This document shows positions 22,410-32,800 of a DNA stretch of 64,000 bases, in pieces. The position numbers were made by a program, and so were the translations under genes. Location: the NCBI RefSeq assembly GCF_963675165.1, contig NC_087377.1:5456042-5520041 (forward strand). Direction: 5' to 3'. The stretch is from Halichondria panicea (Eukaryota; Porifera; Demospongiae; Suberitida; Halichondriidae). Each line of letters starts with the position of its first letter. Position 1 is the stretch's first letter. Under the pieces are notes generated by a model that worked only from the letters and a program-made list of their open reading frames with translations, did not search any database and was not told where the DNA came from.

Positions 22410-22515
22410 GTGACCAATGCTGCTCAAAGACAAGAAAAAATACAAAGGAGAGCCACAAAGTTTATCCTTCCCCAAACCACATCTACTATGACCTATAAGA
22501 ATAAAAATACGCATG
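22410..22515 (+). pseudogene. LINE reverse transcriptase C-terminal relic, copy A
   Basis: Broken frames read like the end of a LINE reverse transcriptase: Q-KIQRRATKFILPQ followed by MTYK. The matching C-terminus in the fuller element at 63.1 kb reads IQKRATKFILGN, then YKERLVKLKLLPL. The copy B equivalent at 32680-32800 keeps YKERLIYLK. Confidence 0.55.
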
Positions 22516-22720
22516 CACATGGGCAGTAATTGGTCCTCATCTAGAAGTGAATGTCACCAGTTAAGAGCGTTGAGCAGGCGAAAGGATTGCTCCCTACATG
22601 CATGGTGGGGGGGACTGTGACAGGGGCGGCTGGTTCCGCTTGGCCTGACACCCATGTTTTGCCCAAAAATCTTACATTAGGTATACATATCTACACTAAT
22701 TACGGTGTCCTACACACCAC

Positions 22721-23203
22721 TAGCCTCGCTCCTTCACCGGCCTTCATGGGAAAGAAGGCCTGCTATCGACTGCTTGCGCATGCACCAAATTATTGGGATA
22801 TTTTTACCCGTAAAATTTCCTATAATACTGAATTCATCAGAGAAAAATCTTAAAAATCATACACAGAGCTATATAGCTAGCTAGCTAGAGACAGAGCTGT
22901 GTAGGTTTGTTGTACTGCTATTTTTTTCTGATAGAATCAGTAGCAGTAGTATAGTAGACGTTCACCAAAGTTAGTGTTAAAGGCTGCAGGCTAAGGGTAG
23001 CTATCAGAGAATGCTATCCGATGAGCTAGAAACCTTCAATAGAACAATCCACTTCCGTTCGTTGTGATGTCATAGTTTTACTGAGCATATACGATGTTAT
23101 CCAAAGCCCCCAGATACCGGGGGATATTAGCGCATGCGCAAGCAGTCGATACCGGGCCCACTTCCCTAAGTGAAGTGGGAAGTGCGGCCTGGGATCGAGG
23201 CTA
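22721..23203. mobile_element. Mutator-like MITE (483 bp), copy A only
   Basis: The ends TAGCCTCG and CGAGGCTA, with GCGCATGC and CAGTCGATACC-type subterminal words. Flanks ACACACCAC (22712-22720) and ACACACCCC (23204-23212) form a 9-bp target duplication with one mismatch. Copy B has the uninterrupted site near 32990-33005, so this is a post-duplication insertion. An internal stretch (AGCTATATAGCTAGCTAGCTA, AGAGACAGAGCTGT) is shared with 34598-35178. No transposase. Confidence 0.85.
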
Positions 23204-23330
23204 ACACACCCCATGTATGCATTCAGCAGCAAGAATGACGAGGGTGGATATGCCATGCAATGCAAAAGTGTTAGGGCAGGGTTTCAGAACCTGCTTGCTC
23301 CTAAACCCCAAGAGGAACATAATTGTTAAT

Positions 23331-23391
23331 AGACAGAAAGACATTCGTGACTGAAATAAGTTATTTCAGTCACGAATGTCTTTCTGTCTAT
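23331..23391. repeat. Near-perfect hairpin of about 60 bases
   Basis: AGACAGAAAGACATTCGTGA runs into its own reverse complement, separated by a single base within AAATAAGTTATTT. Only the right half exists at the same place in copy B (33125-33160), so the left half was added by local inverted duplication in copy A, or lost from B. Confidence 0.8.
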
Positions 23392-24435
23392 GCATATGTA
23401 CTCTAATTAAAGGCTGCAGGATGTACCCTTTGAACCCTATGAACTCTAAACTCGTATTCATCGCTTAATGTTTGTATCCCTAGATAAATAATTATGTACA
23501 TCGCTAGAGTTATAATTATCGCTCAATGATTGTAAAATATATCGCTTGATAAAATACCGCTTGGAATGATCAACAATTTTGAAACAAACGGCTAACCGTA
23601 GCCTTCAGCATTAATACTAATAAGTCAGTGCTACATCTACATACATAATGTATTTTGTCCTTAATGTTTTTGAAAACAATAATGGCAGATCATTGCATTA
23701 CCCACTCCATAGAGTTTCCCTGTTCATAATGACATTGTATTTTGTCCTTAATGAAAACAATAATGGCAGATCATTACCCACTCCATAGAGTTTCCCTGCC
23801 GGTTCACAGGCTGTGATAGGTAAAGACATCACAGCTAAAAATGCTAATTCTCCTGTGCCAGATGAATTGAGCTCAGCGCAGCAGAGCTAGCTAGCTACCT
23901 AGCTAGTGAAATGTGTACTTTCTGCCAGCATGTATAAATAGTAGTTTCAAATCACATGCAGAGATCATCCCACGTACCTCCTCGCCCTACACGTACGTGT
24001 GCATTCACGGCTGTCAGAGCTGGAGTTCTAGTTATATACACATAATCACTAGTACTTGACTCCACAACGCACCACAACCTTGCAAGGTAACATACAAATT
24101 GATGTTATCACCTTCGCCCCCACAACTCTGAGCCAATATAATTACTCCCACCCTTGACAGGAATAACCTCGCCCTCTCTCTACCTAGGGATCTCAGACTA
24201 AAGACTTTGCGACAGGTATATTTACGACTGTAAATTGATATACAAGGCCATGTTCTGTCATTAGCCAGATGCACACCTTTCTTGGGGAGCAAATAATTCC
24301 GCGATTGTGATCGGTTCATTGTGTGTCATAAGTATAGGATATAGTCTACCACACCTAAGAGGAGGATACAATTATGGGGTTCATATCCTCCGAGTAGGTG
24401 TGGCATATCTGACTTATACCATGTGACCGCAGCAC

Positions 24436-24443
24436 TATAAAAG
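24436..24443 (+). promoter_or_regulatory. Possible TATA box
   Basis: TATAAAAG lies 31 bases before the ATG of the 46-codon frame at 24474. In copy B the same place reads CACTAAAAGG, so the box is lost. A match by sequence alone in AT-rich DNA is weak evidence. Confidence 0.3.
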
Positions 24444-24473
24444 GACCTCCCCCTAGCAACAATTCAATCCACG

Positions 24474-24614
24474 ATGCAGACTGCAAAAAAGAACAAGACT
24501 ATGCGGCCGGATTTTTCAGCCGTCAAAGAGCTAGTTGAGCACCTACAGATGCTCAAGAGCTTCCTTGTTGACCATTTGACGTCCCTTACTGGAGTTCAAG
24601 CTCTTCTTGGATAA
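24474..24614 (+). CDS. Possible 46-codon microprotein frame
   Basis: An ATG-to-TAA frame of 46 codons: basic start (MQTAKKNKTMRP), then an amphipathic-looking stretch SAVKELVEHLQMLKSFLVDH and a hydrophobic end. It could form one or two helices. No family is recognised. In copy B the ATG is ATA and the frame is broken by indels, so either the gene is intact only in copy A or the frame is a chance one in repeat DNA. It is recorded because of its position just after a TATA-like box. Confidence 0.25.
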   Translation: MQTAKKNKTMRPDFSAVKELVEHLQMLKSFLVDHLTSLTGVQALLG

Positions 24615-24807
24615 AATATATCTAAACCGCGCCCATGGACCCATGGAAGCTTAGCCATCTTGTTGGAGAGCACCTTCCGTGTTTTTGCCGTCGCTTTGAG
24701 TCTTAGTACCGTCAAGCATGGCTCTTTTCTCTTTGCTTACTTTCTTGAACAAATGAAAAATCTAAAAAACAACTTGAAAAACTGTACATGCCTGGGGCCG
24801 TATGCTA

Positions 24808-25017
24808 CCGTATAGCTGGTAATTTTCGTGGGGCAAAATATTCGTGGTTTTCGTGGTTGGAGGTCTGACCACGAATATTTTACCCACGAATGAAGCGACC
24901 TTGCCTACCTTTACCTACAATCCAAGCTCCAACCACGAAAATATTATCCACGAAATGTCTCAATAATTATTGCTGAACCACAAATATTTTGTCCCCCGAA
25001 AATTACCCGCTATACGG
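24808..25017. mobile_element. MITE with CCGTATAGC ends, copy A only
   Basis: CCGTATAGCTGGTAATTTTC faces GAAAATTACCCGCTATACGG. TA flanks both sides (24806-24807, 25018-25019). Copy B shows the empty TA site (ATGCTATATATATCC near 34468-34482). The inside has TTCGTGGTTTTCGTGG and its inverse. Related pieces are at 57832-58037, 54690-54815 and 40010-40080. Confidence 0.8.
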
Positions 25018-25099
25018 TATATTATATCCTACAGCTGTTGACCAATGAGATCAATTAGTGGTGACGTAAGTGTGGTGACGTAAGTGTGGTATAATTATG

Positions 25100-25305
25100 T
25101 ATACCGTATTACTAGAATAAATTTGCGAGTGAAAAACCTTTGCGAATGAGCCAAATCAGCATAAAATTTGACCCTTTGCGATCTAACTATTGCGTTCTGG
25201 CAAGGATCGTGTGTATTTACTAGTAATAATGCGAATTTTTTTGATGCGAATTGATCAACCCTCGCAAAATTCGCAAATGTTTGATGCATTCTAGTAATAC
25301 AGTAT
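25100..25305. mobile_element. MITE with ACCGTATTACTAGAAT ends, copy A
   Basis: Same family as 8621-8825, present at the same place in copy B, so it predates the duplication. The right end is mutated (ATACAGTA). Confidence 0.7.
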
Positions 25306-26332
25306 AGGCTAGGGCTTCAAGGAAAGAAGCTTAAGGTCATCTCGTGCAGCCGTTCACTACTGTATACTGCCATGCATATGTATAAAGCTTTGCACACAAA
25401 ATTCATTGTAGTTTAATTGTTGTCTGGCATAACAACTATCATTAAGCTGTTATTTGTGTATGCATTTTCATTAAAGTTGCATTTCCATTATTAAAAGGGA
25501 CATTAAAGGGACATGCCATTTCTTGGTTATCAGTTGAACTTTGAGCCTATAATTATATTGTAGAGAAATTTTCCTAGCCGGATAATCAAGGTTATCGAGG
25601 TACTGGTACTGATAAATTAAACTTTGATTTATCAGTGAGGTCACCAGTACCTAACTACACTGTTCCCTTTGAATACAGTGACTTCATGCATTCATTGTGG
25701 GACTGGTAAAGGATCCTTAAATGTAGCAAGCACTGAGGCCATATAAAACATCTAGTGAAATGCCTGACCTTTCATCGATAATTGCGTTGATAATCAGTAT
25801 ACATGTACATAATCTACCCCTTCCCATCTGCTGTAAATAGGAGAGCCATGATTTACACTTTAATTATTTTTTAGCAAGGCCATTTCACATAAAGCAATGG
25901 AATGTTAGCTCACCGTTAATAATTATTAGTGTGACGTCATCACGGCTAGGGTACATTTCTGCGCCATTTTTTAACCACTAACAATGAAGTCAATGTAAAA
26001 GTACATCAACTTCTGCGCAAAAACCCAGTAAAGAGACATTCCAGTAAAGTTATAAGTTCTCAAGGCTGTTTTAGAGTTAATATGGAACGTGTAACGTGTA
26101 AGCCTGGTTATAACTACAGGCAGTACTACAAAAGGACTATACCTTGATATATAAGTGAGTTGCACGGACTGAGCACAATTACTTGTAGTTTATTATGCAC
26201 CGTTGTGTATGAATACTGAGATATTGTTGTAATGGCCTCAACTAAACTGCAGCGTAGTGCGGATATTACTCGAGGGTAACTTCCTTTCCAATCCCTCTAA
26301 CTCTTCAATCAATATGCTGTAAAAAAAATCCA

Positions 26333-27021
26333 TGTACAGCAGTTTTAAGCACCTTTGCAACACACACACACAAATGGGTAAACCACAATGTAAACCCACA
26401 ATGTAAACGTGGACTACATGCAGGCTAGCCTTGAGTGGTTTCTTACCAAATAAAAATTGGCCAGTGTACTAACACAACAACTATAGATCTAGCTATATAC
26501 AGGGTTGCAGTAATAAGGCCTACTCCACAGATGTGATATATGGAGAATGGTGTACCAGAGCTGAGGTGTGTACTTGGTCTATCTCATACCACACAGAAAA
26601 AATAACTAGCAATTTGAAATGTGAACATAATTATTGACAGCAGTGATAGCAGTGGTGTAGGAAGAGAGTTATCACTTAGAGAGCATGGAAAAAGTTTAGA
26701 AGGGGAGCTGATACGCATGTGCACACATATTAAAGTGCGCCTGCAAGGGGGTCTTAGGGTAGTCCCCTAAAAAAATTGCATGCTCTGGTATTGATTGGTG
26801 TATTTGGTACAATTAAAAGCTTGATCTTTGATTCAATTGAGCTTGGGTAAAAAGCAAGCATGCAGTGTTAGGGGCCTGGTTCCTACTTTTAGTACACCAC
26901 TGGACTGCATGGACAGTACTGCAGATGTCTCCCATTTGAGTAACCACAATTTACTACAATAGTACATTGTGGTTTTATGCTTGTGTTCATGTGTTGCAAA
27001 GGTGCTTAAAACTGCTGTACA
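26333..27021. mobile_element. TIR element in the spacer between the two duplicates
   Basis: TGTACAGCAGTTTTAAGCAC, then CTTTGCAACA, faces TGTTGCAAAG, then GTGCTTAAAACTGCTGTACA. AACCACAATGT/ACATTGTGGTT lies further in. It starts exactly where copy A's homology ends. No coding frame is recognised. Confidence 0.65.
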
Positions 27022-27287
27022 GCACATACAGTAACACTTTGTTCTACCTCGTGGCTCTCATCTTCGGTGACGCCAGCAATTGTTGCTCATCCAGAGAGTC
27101 AAGTACGACTCCAAACGCCACCTGTCAGGGTTTCATCCAGGATTTTATATTTAGGGGGGAAGTTTGAAAAGAAACCGCACGCACCAGCGCAGAAAAGTTG
27201 AGGCCACGCCCACTTACGGTCACCACACCCCCTATAATATAGGGGGTGTTGTTTGTGCCTAATATTAGCGATATACTCCGGCAACTC
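27022..27287. other. Spacer between the spacer element and copy B
   Basis: Short non-coding stretch. It contains GGGTTTCATCCAGGATTTTAT, a word also found near 53236 (GGGTTTCATCTAGGATTAAA), so it is probably repeat-derived. Confidence 0.4.
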
Positions 27288-27409
27288 CATGTAACTTAGT
27301 ATGCTGGTTTGAAATTGTGGACGTATCTATAGAACACTACAAACCACATGTACTACAAAAAGCAATGGATAGATTTGTGGTAAGACTAGGTGATGACCAA
27401 TCATCCTCT

Positions 27410-27412
<3 letters not shown>

Positions 27413-27482
<70 letters not shown>
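27413..27482. repeat. (CT)n microsatellite, expanded in copy B
   Basis: About 33 CT units at the place of the shorter 17701-17741 run. Confidence 0.95.
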
Positions 27483-27489
<7 letters not shown>

Positions 27490-28730
27490 GAATACGCTCT
27501 GAATACGCTCTATATCAATAGGCCTACGCCAAATTTTCAAATTTGTTTATCTATTGTTCTTTTCACTTCATTAGCCTATTCCAATAATTATTATGATACA
27601 TAATATACTGCATACACACAGCAGCGAAATAAGGCGCTTATAAATTATTATAATTATAGCACCATTTCAGCAATGAACGACGAACAATGTGTGAAACTAG
27701 TTGGGCGTGGTCCGACCTTCCGTTAGGGTGGGAGGTTGGGTTGCAAGCTTATCTGGATTTGTTCTGCCACTATAGTGGCACCATATCAGATTGCAGCATT
27801 TTTCATGTGGTTGGTTACACTTTCGTTTGCATCTAGTTGCAAAACCCGCATGCAGTATCCTTATACTATGCTGTGGTTTAGCCACGTCACAAAGTCAGTT
27901 AGCACCTATGCACTTGAGTATAAAAACAGTGATACGTATAATTAATGTGAAACCACATAATTAGATTGCCAAATCTATTTTTGGGGCTGTGCTTAATTCA
28001 CAGCTTACTACAAACACTTATCGCCACTTAGAGCACCACTATAATTATATATTTGTGGCGCAGTCAACACAAATCTAAATTGGCCAGACCCTATCAATTA
28101 ATCTACTTGACAGTTACAATGCAGCAGAACAAAGCCACTTAGAGCGCCACTATACATATTTGTTGTGCGGTAAACACAAAATTAATCTGTATGGTGATAC
28201 CTTATTCTTGTGTCTGCATGGCTTCCGCGAAACTAGATTAAACTATAGCGCCATTATAGGCCACTATTAATGAAAGCCATGCCATGCCTGGTCACCTCCC
28301 TAACGGCTTCTCTAGCTCGAAAAGGCTGCATGTAGGGACGAGCTACAGCTAAGTTTCATGATTGTGCCAAATAATGCTGCTACGCAATTGTCAATGGTTG
28401 AAGTTTCCTGTATTCAAATAAATTGTTAGAAGATACTTGCCAATCCGCTTTTTTCTCTTCCTTGGTATGGTGGTTCACCACATGCAGTAATACTATTATG
28501 CTCCAAGGTTTTGCAGCTAAGATCTCTATAATACAAACAGCTTTCTTCATGTAAACAGCTCTAGCTATACCTGTCAATATAATTATGTCATCTCTTAGAT
28601 CTACACGTGTTATAACTTGCTTGCACTCCAATTTTAATAGAGTATAGATTCTAGTAATTTCCAATGACTTTCTACTCACTATTCTATAATAACTGATGAC
28701 AAATAACATAATTATTGGGCTTTTTGACAG

Positions 28731-28958
28731 TTGACTAGCGCAAATACCAAGTGGTACAATATTGCATTCGCTTTGGGGTTGGGTATTGACACTTTGAATG
28801 GAATTAAAAATAAATATCGTGGAAAAACTGGCAAAGCTAGCACTCGATCTCCAGGAAATGCTTCAAAATTGGTTAATAATTATAGAGAAGCAGACCAACC
28901 TGGGAGAAGCTTCTTTACGCTCTCTAACTGTTGGAATGAGTGTGCTGGCAACAATTAA
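28731..28958 (+). CDS. Death-domain-like terminal exon, copy B (open)
   Basis: It follows a TTTTTGACAG acceptor. Only phase 0 keeps the frame open. The exon reads KWYNIAFALGLGIDTLNGIKN early and SFFTLSNCWNECAG at the end, then TAA. The W-IA-LGL-L-I spacing fits the first three helices of the sponge DDs in this window, and the C-terminal Trp helix is shortened. It lies 98 bases before the next DD exon (29056), so the two could be alternative 3' ends. The counterpart in copy A is broken. Upstream exons are not identified. Confidence 0.5.
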   Translation: MTSANTKWYNIAFALGLGIDTLNGIKNKYRGKTGKASTRSPGNASKLVNNYREADQPGRSFFTLSNCWNECAGNN

Positions 28959-29055
28959 CACGATATTATAAATAAATACAGAGTGCATGTGCTATTAGTT
29001 ACCGCTCACTAGACTTTGCATATACCTGATCGTAATTATGATTCAATGACTACAG

Positions 29056-29435
29056 GTACTCAGAGTGAACCTAAACTTGTTACCAGAACTGAAGAGACAA
29101 CACAATCTGGTCGAAAAGGCGGAAGAGACCCACCTGCTAGCAGCCCAAAGAGAACAAAAGCAGGAAAGATTAAAGGTGAGCAAGTTCTCATGAAGATTGG
29201 CCGCGAGCTTGGAGACCAGTGGATGGATGTTGGTGTGGCATTAGGAATGAAATTCATGGACCTTAAAAACACAATTGAAAATAACCCCAAAATAAAGCAC
29301 CACCTCAAACCGATGGAGATGTTGCAAAAGTGGCAAAGTAAAGCTGGTGACTCTTTCACGTATGCAACACTGGCGTCAGCACTGGAAGAAGTTGGCCTCA
29401 ATACTTGTGCACAAACACACTGTTATGAACAATGA
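29056..29435 (+). CDS. Death-domain terminal exon, copy B
   Basis: It follows a GACTACAG acceptor in phase 1 and ends at TGA. The same domain layout as 19613-19992: a basic linker, then QWMDVGVALGMKFMDL and ATLASALEEVGL. Only a few residues differ between the copies (for instance IK for IE and LN for LD), and the frame is intact in both. This argues for recent duplication or conservation. The parent transcript is unknown. Confidence 0.75.
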
Positions 29436-30812
29436 TAGATCTATAGGTTGACAACAACCACTTTATTTTTGACAACGTATAATTATACGTTACGCTAATA
29501 ATTATTTTACACTATTTCTTCATGGTCCATTTCTAGCTAGTATAATGATGCCAGCTGAGAGCATTTGCAAAACTTTTCATAAAATAATAGTCCCTAAAAT
29601 AATTATCTCTAAGTGGAACAAGGTTATTGGATTATGGGGGAATCTTGGGTGTTAGCATCGTTGTCTTTGGTCACTCTTTCTAGAATGTCTCTGTACAGGC
29701 AGCTATACTTCCCTGGTAGCACAATCCTTCTTGCCTCAGGGTTACTTACTTACTTACTTAGTTTTTTCCATAGTACAGTTTCTGTATGAGCAAAAGGTAG
29801 AAGTGTAAGCATGTTATTGTAATAGAGTTTTGGTGAGAATGAGCACGCATGCAGGTTTAATTCTTGAGCTAGTATAGGTCCATTGGCAGCACGTCCAATT
29901 TAGCCTTTAAATCGACGATCTTGCACCCCTAATGAAATAATTGAGGAACGTAGTAGGGATAAAAAGAGCCTGCATCGTAACCAACTCATGGCAAAGTTGG
30001 TCGTGTTTTACAGAGAGTAGTGATGCCAGACTTTTTTAGCATGTACATGTAGTGGCAGCATTGCCAAGGCCTCCAGTGCAAGAGTGACAGGTTAAAGGAG
30101 CTGTGTTTCACTTCTCTTATGCTTATTTCTTGATATTTTCGTGCTTTCTATAGGTGACAGATAGCTATATATAATATATATATATAATTATAGTGATGAC
30201 ATTCGACTTAAAGGGGCATGTGGATTAAACATCGAACGTTAAAACGTTTTCTCAAAGCGGCTTCCCGAAAAACCGTTCGCAGCAATGTCTAGGCGAGCGC
30301 CACCTATTATTATGGCAGAGGCACCAAAGGAGGGTTCACCAGTATTGGGTTGTATAAGACAAAGTCTTGATCGCTATGCTCTGTACTGATCTAATCATGT
30401 CGTACATAACCGTTGATGTTCTGTTTGTGTTCGTATTTATCAGATTGTTGATTGCTATGCTCGTCTACATTGTATATCTACAATAACTTGTACTGTTGCT
30501 TTTCAACCCATCTTTTGTTCCATTTAAGCTCCTCTATACTCTATACTTTGTAATGACTGAGTGGAATTCGTTGTTAAATTCCAGTATAAAAAAAAAACAA
30601 TAATAATGTGCTTTCACTTAGTGTTATAGAAAAGGTAATTAGAGTTTGCGTTATTATGTGTCCCGTCCGGAAATTGCTATTTACCTGAAATGTCCCAAAT
30701 TTTCAAGGTTGCTACTCCTAAACTGGCAGTCCAAAAAAGCTCAAAGATTCTGAAGCTACTATGGGGATAATTTTTGTTGGTGCAAATTTCCGCACGCATT
30801 TAACTATTATGC

Positions 30813-31896
30813 TAGCCTCGATCCCAGGCCGAGTTTTCGCTTTTATAACGGTTAGGCGAACAACTGGGCCTGGTACTAGTTGTCTGCGCATGCGTCAGTC
30901 GTTCGTCAGATTCTGACGAATGGATATTCTCGTTCACTTTCGTGACATTTATATTCGTGTACTATCGTGTACTAGAAGTCAGTTCCCGTTTTATCATTAT
31001 TGGAATCGATTGGAATGGCTCTTAGCTGAAGCTTCTCTCTTCTCTGAAGCTTATTCTGAAGACTGAACAACAAGGGAAGAGGTATAAAGCTTTGTCAAGC
31101 TTGTTAAGGTCAGATATTTTTGTGTGGGCCCTATGGCTATGCTATCAAGTCTTGTTCATGTTTGGCAAGAATGTAGGTAGACTATAGTTTCATCATTAAT
31201 ATGGTGGATCAAGTGAAGAGTGTGAGCTAGAGAACTTGGTGCTGCCATCATCAGCTCGTCGACAATGACACTATAACCGAGAAATTTAATATGTATAGAT
31301 CTACACGTATTTAAAATGTCTACTTCTCTGTACAGGAGCAATGGCTAATATCCAGCTATCCCAACAGTGCTCCTCTTGGCTATACTAACGGACGAGACTG
31401 GACAGTTTGAGGTAAGGGTTTAACCGTCTTTGGTTTCTTTTAACATTGTCCTATACTCACAGACACAGGACTGGAGTATGACCTGCTCATTCGAGCGTTG
31501 CTGGGTAGCTCAGAGACATCAAGAGAATCTACGTTTTCTCAAGCAATGAGTTACGAGTTGGGGCCTAGAATCAGAGAAGTCCAGCAGCCTGCTAAATCTT
31601 TTTGAAACGTAATTTGAAGGCATTCAATCATCCTGAAGTTGCCCTGGGTCACTGTAATTGTGCTGCAGCACAACTGGCAACTCCCCAGGCCTTTGTGAAG
31701 CAGCTCCCTATGTGCATCTTTTGTGTACTCACTCTGTGCATTTTCTGTGTACAAATTTCTATTATTGATTTATTAAATATTTTTGTCGACCACAAATATA
31801 CAATGAAAATTTGACGCATGCGCAGACAACTAGTACCAGGCCCAGTTGTTCGCCTAACCGTTATAAAAGCGAAAACTCGGCCTGGGATCGAGGCTA
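30813..31896. mobile_element. Mutator-like element (1084 bp), copy B only
   Basis: Perfect 85-bp terminal inverted repeats (30813-30897 and 31812-31896) start TAGCCTCGATCCCAGGCC. A perfect 9-bp target duplication CTATTATGC flanks it (30804-30812, 31897-31905). The empty site is in copy A near 21745-21752. Long TIRs with 9-bp duplications are the hallmark of Mutator/MULE elements. The 900-base interior has no transposase frame. Frames at 31156-31341 and 31602-31814 show no known domain. Confidence 0.9.
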
Positions 31897-32143
31897 CTAT
31901 TATGCCTGAGCATTACGAGTCCTAGTTCCTTAGTATGGTGGACTGAAATGTTACAAGTTAGTCAATAGTGTACTTTGTCAAAATATTCTATTCTACATGC
32001 AGGATAGTGACCAGAATAATTTCATGCTCTTCAATGCAATACGAAATATGAAAATTTCTACCGTGCCGATTGTTTAGACCACTCCCCCTTTTAACATGCC
32101 ATGTCTGTTAACTAACCACGTTCTCCTTTAACAAACACAGGAT

Positions 32144-32438
32144 CTAAAGCCTCGTTTACACCACACCTAATCCGGGTCAGATTTATCTGAGTTAGTGGGC
32201 GTAGTAAAATAACCACTAATTGCATTTTGCAAACATTGGCTGATGGAAGCTACAGGCCTAGAAACACCCACGAACATGTACACAACACCTCAATTAGCTT
32301 CTGACACAATCTGCACCACCTCCAGAGGTGGGTTGACTAATCCGGACTAGAACGCGGATAAGGGCCGTTTACACGAACGCGGTTAGGTTTAATCAGGATT
32401 CCAACCCGGATTAAAGGCCTGGTGTAAACGGGGCTTAG
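32144..32438. mobile_element. TIR element, copy B
   Basis: Counterpart of 21990-22313. Its ends CTAAAGCCTCGTTTACACCA and TGGTGTAAACGGGGCTTAG match better here than in copy A. Confidence 0.65.
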
Positions 32439-32679
32439 AAGAGAGAGAGCTAGTCATACTTATAGTAAACCCAGGAGTGCATGAATATGGTACCGTATAG
32501 CGGGTTATTATGCCTCGGTGTGCATGCGCAAGCGAGGTAGACTACTACGGTAGTGTGTTTGTGATCAATTAAGTGCAAGTATAAGAGTTCTATAGGCTTC
32601 TAGTCATATTTATTTAGATACAACTCTACCTTTTCTTATAGTGAGATCTTAGCTATCGTATGGATCTCAACTCGATCTG

Positions 32680-32800
32680 GTGACCAATGCTGCTCAAAGA
32701 CAAGAAAAAATACAAAGGTCCAGAGCCACAAAGTGTATCCTTCCCCAAACCATCTCCTATATGACCTATAAGGAACGACTCATCTACCTAAAGTTTAAAA
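32680..32800 (+). pseudogene. LINE reverse transcriptase C-terminal relic, copy B
   Basis: Reads QEKIQRSRATKCILPQ, then YKERLIYLK, the C-terminal signature of LINE reverse transcriptases in this window. It is duplicated from 22410-22515 or shares its ancestor. Confidence 0.55.

Larger units (their letters stand above)
17512..26332. repeat. Tandem segmental duplication, copy A (about 8.8 kb)
   Basis: Collinear with copy B (27288-36736). Both start at CATGTAACTTAGTATGCTGG and both end in TCAATATGCTGTAAAAAAAA followed by ATCCAT. Differences are point changes, small indels and transposons present in one copy only. Copy A alone has the insertions at 22721-23203 and 24808-25017 and an inverted half at 23331-23360. 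The content is a DD relic, a terminal DD exon, several MITEs, a LINE 3' fragment and a 46-codon frame. Confidence 0.9.

Noticed and set aside
24032..24319. Minus-strand 95-codon frame, kept in part in copy B
   Set aside because: Conservation follows from recent duplication; no motif, and cysteine and serine content look like non-coding translation.
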